A stretch of 5,471 bases of DNA from an uncultured Collinsella sp. (GCA_900552185.1 URYT01000128.1:1-5471), one strand, 5' to 3'; positions 1-5,260 are shown, numbered from the stretch's first letter. The notes: generated by a model not told the origin, from the letters alone. Made by a program: numbers and translations.

Positions 1-571
1 CGACGCCAACCGGTAAACCGTGCTTCTTGGCGATCTCGGAGATGGCGTCGATGTTGGGGATGTCGGAGTTGGGGTTGCCGAGCGTCTCGAGATAGATGAC
101 CGTGGTGTTGTCCTTGATGGCGCCCTCGACCTCGTCCAGGTTATGGGCATCGACGAAGGTGGTCTCGACGCCAAACTGGGAGAGCGTGTGCTCCAGCAGG
201 TTGTAGGAACCGCCGTAGATGGTCTTCTGAGCCACCACGTGGTCACCGGCTTGGGCAAGAGCCTGCAGGGTATAGGTGATGGCAGCAGCACCGGAGGCGA
301 CGGCAAGACCTGCCACACCACCCTCGAGTGCGGCAATACGGTCCTCGAAGACGCCCTGGGTGGAGTTGGTCAGACGGCCGTAGATGTTACCGGCGTCGGC
401 AAGACCAAAGCGGTCGGCGGCGTGCTGGGAGTTGCGGAACACATAGCTCGTGGTCTGGTAGATAGGCACGGCACGGGAATCGGATGCGGGATCGGCGCTC
501 TCCTGGCCAACGTGAAGCTGCAGGGTGTCGAAACCAAAGGTATGCTCGGGGTTGTTGATGAACTGGCCCAT
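1..571 (-). CDS. metY: O-acetylhomoserine sulfhydrylase (MetY-type), N-terminal part
   Basis: This is the first 190 codons of a PLP-dependent Cys/Met-metabolism enzyme; the rest lies off the left edge. The family makes homocysteine from O-acetylhomoserine and sulfide in the cytoplasm, a direct-sulfhydrylation route to methionine. Visible landmarks are the FDTLQLHVGQ start typical of the family, IYQTTSYVF (37-45), the phosphate-contacting Y64-G-R66, SGAAA (93-97), the IYGGSY tyrosine that stacks on PLP (118-123) and the ETLGNPNSDIPN active-site stretch (162-173). The PLP-binding lysine is outside the window. The start at 571 is supported by AAGGAG six bases upstream. It is divergent from a LysR regulator and has a long leader with its own small ORF. 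Cystathionine gamma-lyase/synthase relatives share the fold, but the N-terminus fits MetY best. Confidence 0.93.
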   Translation of the reverse strand, partial: MGQFINNPEHTFGFDTLQLHVGQESADPASDSRAVPIYQTTSYVFRNSQHAADRFGLADAGNIYGRLTNSTQGVFEDRIAALEGGVAGLAVASGAAAITYTLQALAQAGDHVVAQKTIYGGSYNLLEHTLSQFGVETTFVDAHNLDEVEGAIKDNTTVIYLETLGNPNSDIPNIDAISEIAKKHGLPVGV

Positions 572-585
572 GATGATCTCCTTGA
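569..585 (-). promoter_or_regulatory. metY ribosome binding site and start
   Basis: On the minus strand AAGGAG is followed by six bases (ATCATC) and then ATG. This is a strong, well-spaced Shine-Dalgarno sequence and fixes the metY start at 571. Confidence 0.85.
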
Positions 586-625
586 TCGAACAAAAGTAAT
601 AAGAGTAAGAGAAGTAAGTCGCTGT

Positions 626-657
626 CTCCTGATCACGCCGACGGGCGCAAACAGGAG
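626..657 (-). promoter_or_regulatory. Two-tier hairpin overlapping the leader ORF end
   Basis: In the minus-strand RNA, CTCCTG (657-652) pairs with CAGGAG (631-626). Inside, CGCC (647-644) pairs with GGCG (639-636) around a four-base loop. The two four-base segments between the stems are symmetric and can make one U-A and two G-U pairs. The leader TGA lies in the 3' half. No uninterrupted U-run follows, so it is not a standard intrinsic terminator; it may be a pause or sequestering structure. Confidence 0.5.
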
Positions 658-686
658 CCCGGCATTCGTCTTGGTAAGCAATTCAT
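633..686 (-). CDS. Putative 17-residue leader peptide upstream of metY
   Basis: The ORF reads MNCLPRRMPGSCLRPSA and ends in TGA. It starts seven bases after a near-consensus GGAGG preceded by AAA, a stronger ribosome binding site than most genes in this window have, so it is probably translated. It contains two cysteine codons (3 and 12), three arginines and three prolines. It lies wholly inside the transcribed leader of metY and stops 61 nt before the metY start codon. Its last seven codons form the 5' arm and loop of the hairpin at 626-657, so ribosome position would decide whether that hairpin can fold. A sulfur-metabolism leader peptide with Cys codons fits a cysteine-sensing attenuator, but Pro or Arg sensing, or plain uORF coupling, is equally open. 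Confidence 0.5.
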   Translation of the reverse strand: MNCLPRRMPGSCLRPSA

Positions 687-754
687 ATGCGGGCCTCCTT
701 TCGCATCCCGGTTCCGTGGTCGGCTTAATTACCTACCGCCTTTGTGTGTTTTGA

Positions 755-783
755 ATAGTACGAGCATTGTTTCCCTCGGTCAA
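755..783 (-). promoter_or_regulatory. metY promoter, sigma-70 type
   Basis: On the minus strand the -35 box TTGACC (783-778) is followed by exactly 17 bases and the -10 box TACTAT (760-755). These match consensus at five of six positions each. Transcription would start at about 748. It is the best promoter in the window and points at metY. Confidence 0.75.
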
Positions 784-787
784 TCAC

Positions 788-800
788 TTAAAAGCGCTAA
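788..800. promoter_or_regulatory. LysR-type box 2 (promoter-proximal)
   Basis: TTA-N7-TAA is an inverted repeat that satisfies the T-N11-A pattern (T788, A800), with the palindrome AGCGCT inside it. It lies immediately upstream of the metY -35 box, at about -40 to -52 from the predicted start, which suits the activation site of a LysR-type regulator. Role inferred. Confidence 0.45.
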
Positions 801-805
801 TCTGT

Positions 806-822
806 TATCTGTTTTATAGATA
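806..822. promoter_or_regulatory. LysR-type box 1 (promoter-distal)
   Basis: TATCT-N7-AGATA is a perfect 5-bp inverted repeat, and T808 to A820 gives T-N11-A. It lies at about -58 to -74 from the predicted metY start, where the recognition site of LysR-type activators normally sits. Its centre is 20 bp, two helical turns, from that of the proximal box. It also lies just upstream of the lysR start, so it could serve autoregulation. Role inferred. Confidence 0.5.
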
Positions 823-843
823 GCAATCGAGAGGATGGCGTCG

Positions 844-1782
844 ATGACCCTTCAGCAGCTTCGTTTTCTGATTGCCGTGGCAGAGTCCGGCTCAATCAAC
901 GCTGCAGCTCAGCGCCTCTATACCGCTCAGTCCAACATCTCAAACGCCGTCAAAAGCCTGGAACAGGAGCTCCATCTGGAGATCTTTACGCGCTCCAGCC
1001 GCGGCGTCACGCTCACCAACGACGGCACCGAGCTTTTGGGCTATGCGCGCCAGGTCGTAGAGCAGGCCGACATGCTCGAGGCACGCTACGAGGACGGCGG
1101 CACACCCCAGGCGCGCCTTGCCGTCTCGGCCCAGCACTACGCGTTTTCGGTTGAGGCCTTTGTCAACGTCGTCGAGCGCTGCCGCGACAGTAAGTTTGAG
1201 TTCATCATGCGCGAGACCACCACCTCGCAGATCATCGACGACGTCCGCGCATTTCGCAGCGATATCGGCATTCTGTACCTGGATGACTTTAACGCCCGCG
1301 TTCTGCAGAAGGCCTTCGCCGATGCCCGCGCAAGCTTCCATCCCCTCTTCGACGCGACGGTCCACGTCTTCGTTAGCGAGCGCCACCCGCTCGCACGCCG
1401 CCCTCAGCTGTCCCTTGCCGACCTCACGCCCTATACGCGCTACAGCTTTGAGCAGGGAACCTCAAACTCCTTCTATTACGCCGAGGAACCTTTTAGCTAT
1501 ATCCCTTGCGACCGCAACATACGAATCTCGGACCGCGGAACACTTACTAACTTACTTATCACGTCGAACGGTTACACCCTGTCGACCGGTGTCCTTTCCA
1601 ATGAAATGCAGTGGGGTATGGCATCGATCCCGTTAGCAGACGCCCCAACGATGCACGTAGGATATATCATGCATGACGACCGCAAACCCTCTCCCCTCTT
1701 GCAGCAATACCTCGACGAGCTCAACCGCATCATCCATGCCAACCAACTGTCGGAAGACGGGGTAGAAATCGTAGATTGCTAG
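844..1782 (+). CDS. LysR-family transcriptional regulator, likely regulator of metY
   Basis: The product is 312 residues, a normal LysR length. The N-terminus MTLQQLRFLIAVAESGSINAA runs into a winged helix-turn-helix (about 1-60; recognition segment around 28-37, QSNISNAVKSLE, then the wing with FTRSSRGVTLT). The remaining 90-300 form the periplasmic-binding-protein-like effector domain (from RLAVSAQHYAF on). I prefer the ATG at 844 over the in-frame ATG at 835, because GAGAGG directly abuts 835 but lies nine bases before 844, and family members commonly begin MTLQQLR. It is divergent from metY with two T-N11-A boxes between them, so control of metY is the natural inference. The N-terminus resembles CmbR/FhuR-type sulfur amino acid regulators, but I cannot prove the subgroup. 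The effector is unknown. Confidence 0.9.
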   Translation: MTLQQLRFLIAVAESGSINAAAQRLYTAQSNISNAVKSLEQELHLEIFTRSSRGVTLTNDGTELLGYARQVVEQADMLEARYEDGGTPQARLAVSAQHYAFSVEAFVNVVERCRDSKFEFIMRETTTSQIIDDVRAFRSDIGILYLDDFNARVLQKAFADARASFHPLFDATVHVFVSERHPLARRPQLSLADLTPYTRYSFEQGTSNSFYYAEEPFSYIPCDRNIRISDRGTLTNLLITSNGYTLSTGVLSNEMQWGMASIPLADAPTMHVGYIMHDDRKPSPLLQQYLDELNRIIHANQLSEDGVEIVDC

Positions 1783-1797
1783 CCCCCGGCGGGCATG

Positions 1798-1807
1798 GCG
1801 CTACAAT
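1798..1807 (+). promoter_or_regulatory. Candidate -10 element for rnhA
   Basis: GCGCTACAAT contains TACAAT (1802-1807), a five-of-six match to the -10 consensus, placed 38 bases before the RNase HI start. No good -35 hexamer is found at 16-18 bases, so the site is weak or needs an activator. A sister sequence occurs at 2362-2371. Confidence 0.35.
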
Positions 1808-1845
1808 GGTCACTCACGCGAAACGTACCCAACGAAAGGAACCAT

Positions 1846-2331
1846 GTGAAGGTCATCATCTATACCGACGGCTCGGCCCGATCAAATCCGGGACGTGGCG
1901 GCTACGGCGCCGTGCTCAAATACACCAACCCCGCCGGCAAGACCTTCACCTCTGAGCTTTCGCGCGGCTACGCCAAGACCACCAACAACCGCATGGAGCT
2001 CATGGCGGTCATCGTGGCACTCGAGGCGCTCAACCGCCCCTGCGACGTCGAAGTCCATTCCGATTCGCAGTACGTCGTCAACGCCTTCAACAAGCACTGG
2101 ATTGACGGATGGAAAAAACGCGGCTGGAAGACCGCCAACAAGCAGCCTGTCAAGAACCGCGACCTGTGGGAGCGTCTGCTTGCCGCAAAGAGCAAGCATA
2201 AGGTGGAGTTCATCTGGGTTAAGGGTCACGCCGGCCATGAGCTCAACGAGCGCTGCGACGAGCTTGCCACCACGGCGGCCGACGGCAGCAACCTCGATAT
2301 CGACACCGGCTTTAACGAGAGCGACCTGTAA
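1846..2331 (+). CDS. rnhA: Ribonuclease HI
   Basis: This 161-residue cytoplasmic endonuclease cuts the RNA strand of RNA-DNA hybrids, removing R-loops and primer remnants. All four catalytic carboxylates of the RNase HI fold are present: D8 ([11 protein letters not shown]), E51 (NNRMELMA), D73 (VHSDSQYV) and D138 (NERCDELA), plus the mobile histidine H128 (WVKGHAGH). The basic protrusion of the Escherichia coli type is also kept (about 89-108, from [16 protein letters not shown] to DLW). The start is GTG at 1846, five bases after AAAGGA. The overlapping ATG at 1844 is in another frame and followed at once by TGA. The extra upstream codons of the open frame back to 1795 have no SD and add nothing to the fold. 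It lies 63 bp after lysR; its own -10-like site is at 1798-1807. Confidence 0.95.
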   Translation: MKVIIYTDGSARSNPGRGGYGAVLKYTNPAGKTFTSELSRGYAKTTNNRMELMAVIVALEALNRPCDVEVHSDSQYVVNAFNKHWIDGWKKRGWKTANKQPVKNRDLWERLLAAKSKHKVEFIWVKGHAGHELNERCDELATTAADGSNLDIDTGFNESDL

Positions 2332-2361
2332 CGGCGTTTTCGCACGCTTTTGTGTCCTCCC

Positions 2362-2371
2362 GCGCTACACT
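2362..2371 (+). promoter_or_regulatory. Candidate -10 element for the oxidoreductase gene
   Basis: GCGCTACACT contains TACACT (2366-2371), 33 bases before the ATG at 2405. It shares eight leading bases with the element before rnhA. No convincing -35 box is visible, so promoter activity is uncertain. Confidence 0.3.
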
Positions 2372-2404
2372 CATCCTGTAAACCGAACGGCACGAGGGGG
2401 ATAC

Positions 2405-3511
2405 ATGCTGCGTATAGCGACCATCGGCACATCCATGATTACCGACGACTTTATCCAGGTCGTCAACGCCAACGACCAAGCCGCGTTTGTGGGCACGCTC
2501 TCGCGCGACGCAGATCGCGGCACCGCCTTCACCGCTAAGCACGGCGGCGAGCGTAACTTCACCGCACTTGACGAGCTTGCGTCCGCTGCCGACGTCGACG
2601 CCGTCTATATCGGCAGCCCCAACGCACTTCACTACGAGCAGGCCCTTGCCTGCATCGCCGGTGGCAAGCACGTCATCGTCGAGAAGCCCTTCTGCGCCAC
2701 CGAGGCGCAGGCGCTGGAAGTCTTCCGCGCTGCCGAGGCAGCAGGTGTCGTGGCCCTCGAGGCCATGCGCCCGCTCCATGACCCCGCTTTCCACGCCATC
2801 GAGGACGCCCTGGGCGAGATTGCGCCCATTCGTCGTGCCTCATTGCGCTTTGGCAAGTATTCCTCGCGCTACAACGAGATTCTCGCGGGACGCTCCACCA
2901 ATATCTTCGACTGCAATATGGCATCGGGTTCCCTCATGGACATTGGCGTCTACACCGTCGAGCCCATGGTCGAGATTTTCGGCATGCCCTCCGGCCTTAC
3001 GAGCATGGCTACTCTGCTCGACCCCACCACGCGACAGCTCACGCACGGCCCCATCGACGGCTGCGGTTCTATCCTCGCCAGCTACGGCGGTGGCCGCATC
3101 TCCGTCGAGCTCGCGCACTCCAAAATTACGAATGACCTGCTGCCCTCGCAGATCGAAGGCGAGCGTGGCACTATCCAGATCGACCATCTGTCCACGCCCC
3201 GCAACGTCCGCATCGACTATCGCGGCGATGTCGTACGCGGCTCGGCGACCGAGGCACCGCGCGAACAGGGCGACAACGGCCGCGTGCTCGACCTGCCCAA
3301 ATCGAGCAACACCATGGAATACGAACTCACAGACTTTATCACCGCCATCGGTGGCATCGATAACGTTAAGGAAGAGATTTGGGAGACCCCGGCGGGACGC
3401 CATGAGCTCGGCCACTACCGCGATGTCACGCTCGTCTCGCTGCGCATCATGGATGCCGTGCGTCAGCAGGCCGGCATTACCTTCCCCGCCGATTCAGTCA
3501 AGCAGGCATAG
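2405..3511 (+). CDS. Gfo/Idh/MocA-family oxidoreductase
   Basis: The product is 368 residues, the usual length for NAD(P)-dependent dehydrogenases acting on sugars, inositols and related polyols. The N-terminal Rossmann domain (about 1-120) opens MLRIATIGTSMITDDFIQ and includes VDAVYIGSPNALHYEQA (64-80) and the family hallmark EKPFCAT (93-99), whose lysine is usually catalytic. The C-terminal alpha/beta domain carries GSLMDIGVYTVEP (175-187), matching the conserved D-I-G-x-Y segment. The glycine motif is GTSMIT rather than the textbook GxGxxG, a variant I associate with Firmicutes/Actinobacteria members. The ATG at 2405 follows GAGGGGG by four bases. The substrate cannot be read from sequence. 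The acylphosphatase gene starts 2 bp after its stop, so they are probably co-translated. Confidence 0.9.
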   Translation: MLRIATIGTSMITDDFIQVVNANDQAAFVGTLSRDADRGTAFTAKHGGERNFTALDELASAADVDAVYIGSPNALHYEQALACIAGGKHVIVEKPFCATEAQALEVFRAAEAAGVVALEAMRPLHDPAFHAIEDALGEIAPIRRASLRFGKYSSRYNEILAGRSTNIFDCNMASGSLMDIGVYTVEPMVEIFGMPSGLTSMATLLDPTTRQLTHGPIDGCGSILASYGGGRISVELAHSKITNDLLPSQIEGERGTIQIDHLSTPRNVRIDYRGDVVRGSATEAPREQGDNGRVLDLPKSSNTMEYELTDFITAIGGIDNVKEEIWETPAGRHELGHYRDVTLVSLRIMDAVRQQAGITFPADSVKQA

Positions 3512-3513
3512 CG

Positions 3514-3924
3514 ATGGGCCTCTTCGATACGTTCTTCTCCAGCGTCACCGGCGGCAGTCGAGAGCCTCAAAAACCATCAAACATCGAGCTCGAGCTGCGC
3601 CGCAGGCTTACTGTGCTCGCAAGCGACGAGGCCACTCAAGACACTCCCCTGCGCTACTTCCTGCACTGGACGGGGCAAGTCCAAGGCGTTGGTTTTCGCT
3701 TTACCAACACCAACCTCGCGCAGGCACGCGCACTCACCGGCTGGGTGCGTAACATGGAAGACGGCTCAGTCGAGATGGAGATACAGGGAGCTCCGGCAAA
3801 TATCCTATCTCATCTCGAGGCGCTTCATGCCTCCTACGAGCGCATGGGAACGCGCTTTCGCCTCGTAGACGCCCAGGCCCGAGCCCCACTTACCAATGAA
3901 GACGGTTTCAGTCCTCGTTATTAG
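3514..3924 (+). CDS. Acylphosphatase with N-terminal extension
   Basis: Residues about 46-136 form an acylphosphatase domain, a small ferredoxin-like fold that hydrolyses carboxyl-phosphate bonds such as acetyl phosphate or 1,3-bisphosphoglycerate. The signature GQVQGVGFRF (54-63) holds the phosphate-binding loop and catalytic Arg62; WVRNMEDGSVEMEIQG (77-92) holds the catalytic Asn80. Typical family members are about 90 residues, so the first 45 or so (MGLFDTFFSSVTGGS, then an ELELRRR-rich helix) are an addition of unknown role. The ATG at 3514 lies two bases after the upstream stop with only a weak AGCAGG as SD, which suggests translational coupling. A GTG at 3613 (V34) preceded by GCAGG is a possible alternative start that would shorten the extension. 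The domain is certain; the start is less so. Confidence 0.88.
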   Translation: MGLFDTFFSSVTGGSREPQKPSNIELELRRRLTVLASDEATQDTPLRYFLHWTGQVQGVGFRFTNTNLAQARALTGWVRNMEDGSVEMEIQGAPANILSHLEALHASYERMGTRFRLVDAQARAPLTNEDGFSPRY

Positions 3925-3948
3925 TATTGTGTGCTAAATACGGTATCA
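3921..3948 (+). promoter_or_regulatory. Candidate promoter and operator for the Fur-family gene
   Basis: TATCAT (3943-3948) is a five-of-six -10 match with TTAGTA (about 3920-3925) 17 bases upstream as a weak -35. The 9-bp palindrome ATAC-G-GTAT (3937-3945) overlaps the -10, and TAAAT (3935-3939) and ATTTA (3947-3951) form a wider inverted repeat. AT-rich palindromes over the -10 are typical for autoregulated Fur/PerR genes, but the match to known boxes is only partial. Confidence 0.4.
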
Positions 3949-3985
3949 TTTACCTACGACCGTTGATAGAAAAGAGGCGAGGCGC

Positions 3986-4366
3986 ATGGCGGTGCAAAGA
4001 AGAAACACCAAGCAGCGGAAGCTGGTTCTTGACGCCGTGCGCCAAAGCTATAACCACCCCACCGCCGATGAGATCTACAACGCCGTGCGCGCGCAGGATG
4101 ACAAAATCAGCCGCGGTACGGTCTACCGCAATCTCAATCTCTTGGCCGACGCCGGCGAGATCCTCTCCATCAAGACGCCGGGCGGCAGCCGCTTCGATCG
4201 CACGATCAAGCCGCATGCGCATATCATCTGTACCTCGTGCAGCCGCGTCATCGACGTACCGCTCCCCTTCGATGCCCAGCTCGACGCCAAGGCGTCCGAG
4301 CAAATCGGCTGGAACGTCACCTCGCACTACACCATCTTCGAGGGTCTCTGCCCCAACTGTAGGTAG
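3986..4366 (+). CDS. Fur-family metalloregulator, PerR-like
   Basis: The product is 126 residues, slightly short for the family. An N-terminal winged helix (about 1-70) with NHPTADEIY (23-31) and GTVYRNLNLLADAG (44-57) leads to a C-terminal metal-binding and dimerisation domain with HAHIICTSC (77-85). By alignment to Bacillus PerR, the five regulatory metal ligands appear as H24, D71, H77, H79 and D90. Aspartates at the second and last positions favour PerR over Fur, which has glutamates there. Structural zinc ligands C82-x-x-C85 and C122-x-x-C125 are both present. PerR proteins repress peroxide-defence genes and are inactivated by iron-catalysed histidine oxidation. The start at 3986 follows AGAGGCGAGG. 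No peroxide-defence gene lies nearby, so the regulon is unknown. Fur or Zur function is possible but less likely. Confidence 0.88.
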   Translation: MAVQRRNTKQRKLVLDAVRQSYNHPTADEIYNAVRAQDDKISRGTVYRNLNLLADAGEILSIKTPGGSRFDRTIKPHAHIICTSCSRVIDVPLPFDAQLDAKASEQIGWNVTSHYTIFEGLCPNCR

Positions 4367-4380
4367 ATTTTGGGACATGC

Positions 4381-5178
4381 CTACTCAGCAAGTAGACGAC
4401 GCAGCTCTTCTTCGACCGTGCGCACGTAGCGGACACGGTCATTGACACCGCGCATGCTGGGATTGCAGCTCTCCATCAGATAGGGATGGCCCACCACGTT
4501 GAGCATGTCGCGATCGTTTTCGTTATCGCCAAACGCCATCATTTCGTTAGGTGAGATCCCCAGCGCGCAACCATAATCGGCAAGCGCGGACCCCTTGCCC
4601 GAATCAAAGCCGATAAAATCGGTCCATTCGGTTCCCGACGTCATCACATCGACCCGGTCGCTAAAGCGACGCACAAAATACTCCAGCGCCGCCGGCTGCT
4701 CTGTCTCGGGCGTTTGAAACGCAATCTTAATGACATCCTCGTCAATGTCCTCGGGACGGTCGACCACCGCCACATCGCAGTGGACCTCGTAACGCAAATG
4801 GTCGACGAACGCATCGTTGCCGCTCATGGTATAGAGGTGCCCCTCACACGAAAGGGTCACGTCGGCATGGGGATAGGCGACCACGGCATTCGCGATATCC
4901 ATAGCAAGGCTACGTTCCATGGAACGTTTGACAACGGCGCGCCCCTCGCTCATCACCAGGGCTCCGTTTTCGCATACATAGGCAAGCTCATCGGCCACCG
5001 GGGCAAACAGGTAGCGCAAGCTCGCATATTGACGGCCACTCGCCGGCATAAACACAATGCCGCGACGATGCAGCTCGTCGATGAGCTCAAATGCCTCAGG
5101 ACGCGGCTCGCGCTCCCCCGGATGCAGCAACGTGCCATCCAAATCGCAGGCGATCAGTTTGATTCCCTCAAGACCCAT
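4381..5178 (-). CDS. Cof-type HAD-superfamily hydrolase
   Basis: This 265-residue cytoplasmic phosphatase belongs to the HAD IIB (Cof) group, Mg-dependent enzymes that dephosphorylate sugar phosphates, FMN or pyridoxal phosphate. Motif I is DLDGTLL (12-18; nucleophile D12, acid/base D14). Motif II is PASGR (45-49). Motif III is K195 in DSGKGSAL, and motif IV is GDNENDRDML (217-226) with D218 and D222. The C2 cap occupies about 80-190. I chose the ATG at 5178, which puts motif I at the usual distance from the N-terminus and follows GGGGGA by five bases. The open frame extends upstream to a GTG at 5259, but that part runs through the terminator stem and has no SD. It is convergent with the PerR-like gene, 14 bp apart. 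Physiological substrate unknown. Confidence 0.92.
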   Translation of the reverse strand: MGLEGIKLIACDLDGTLLHPGEREPRPEAFELIDELHRRGIVFMPASGRQYASLRYLFAPVADELAYVCENGALVMSEGRAVVKRSMERSLAMDIANAVVAYPHADVTLSCEGHLYTMSGNDAFVDHLRYEVHCDVAVVDRPEDIDEDVIKIAFQTPETEQPAALEYFVRRFSDRVDVMTSGTEWTDFIGFDSGKGSALADYGCALGISPNEMMAFGDNENDRDMLNVVGHPYLMESCNPSMRGVNDRVRYVRTVEEELRRLLAE

Positions 5179-5202
5179 ATGCTTCCCCCAAAGCACCCCA
5201 TC

Positions 5203-5249
5203 AAAAGTAAGACGGACTTTGAATAGTTGCCTCTCAAAGTCCGTCTTAC
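5203..5249 (-). terminator. Intrinsic terminator with perfect 16-bp stem
   Basis: The arms GTAAGACGGACTTTGA (5207-5222) and TCAAAGTCCGTCTTAC (5234-5249) are exact inverse complements around an 11-base loop. On the minus strand the stem is followed directly by TTTT (5206-5203); on the plus strand no T-run follows. It therefore terminates the minus-strand gene that ends at 5261. The U-run is short, so read-through into the HAD gene 25 bases further on is possible. Confidence 0.7.
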
Positions 5250-5260
5250 GCATACGCACG

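Larger units (their letters stand above)
572..748 (-). promoter_or_regulatory. metY 5' leader RNA, candidate cis-regulatory region
   Basis: The predicted transcript from the promoter at 755-783 would begin near 748, giving an untranslated leader of about 175 nt. That is long for a simple gene. In transcript order it holds an SD in the loop of a 5-bp hairpin (687-706), a 17-codon ORF (686-633), a two-tier hairpin (657-626) that covers the end of that ORF, and a pyrimidine-rich, G-free tract (617-591) before the metY SD. I see none of the conserved SAM-I, SAM-II or SAM-IV riboswitch cores, nor a T-box. The layout suggests translation-coupled attenuation; that role is inferred. Confidence 0.5.

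Noticed and set aside
370..681. Minus-strand 103-codon frame starting with TTG at 681
   Set aside because: It overlaps metY in another frame, lacks an SD at the right distance, and has low-complexity Ser/Thr/Pro content.
572..748. SAM riboswitch or T-box in the metY leader
   Set aside because: The conserved SAM-I/SAM-IV core segments and the T-box sequence are absent. The leader is instead dominated by a small ORF and hairpins.
20..754. Long plus-strand open frame of 244 codons opposite metY
   Set aside because: It is the antisense shadow of metY and its leader. The translation has no domain, and the minus-strand frame encodes clear MetY motifs and has a good SD.
835..843. ATG at 835 as the lysR start
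   Set aside because: GAGAGG abuts this ATG with no spacing. The in-frame ATG at 844 has a nine-base spacing and gives the usual LysR N-terminus.
1782..1799. GC-rich inverted repeat just after lysR as a terminator
   Set aside because: GCCC and GGGC can pair over a five-base loop, but the stem is only four pairs and no T-run follows.
1895..2404. Upstream extension of the oxidoreductase frame over rnhA
   Set aside because: The frame is open by chance across rnhA and gives Ser/Pro/Thr-rich nonsense. The Rossmann start and SD fix the ATG at 2405.
2487..3752. 421-codon plus-strand frame over the oxidoreductase
   Set aside because: It is a shifted-frame shadow rich in Ser, Arg, Pro and Ala with no fold; GC-rich codons leave such frames open.
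4367..4380. Bidirectional terminator between the convergent PerR-like and HAD genes
   Set aside because: Only 14 bases separate the stops and I find no hairpin with a T-run there; termination must occur within the opposite gene or by another route.
5179..5259. N-terminal extension of the HAD protein to a GTG at 5259
   Set aside because: It would be encoded by the terminator stem, has no SD, and would place the catalytic DLDGT unusually far from the N-terminus.
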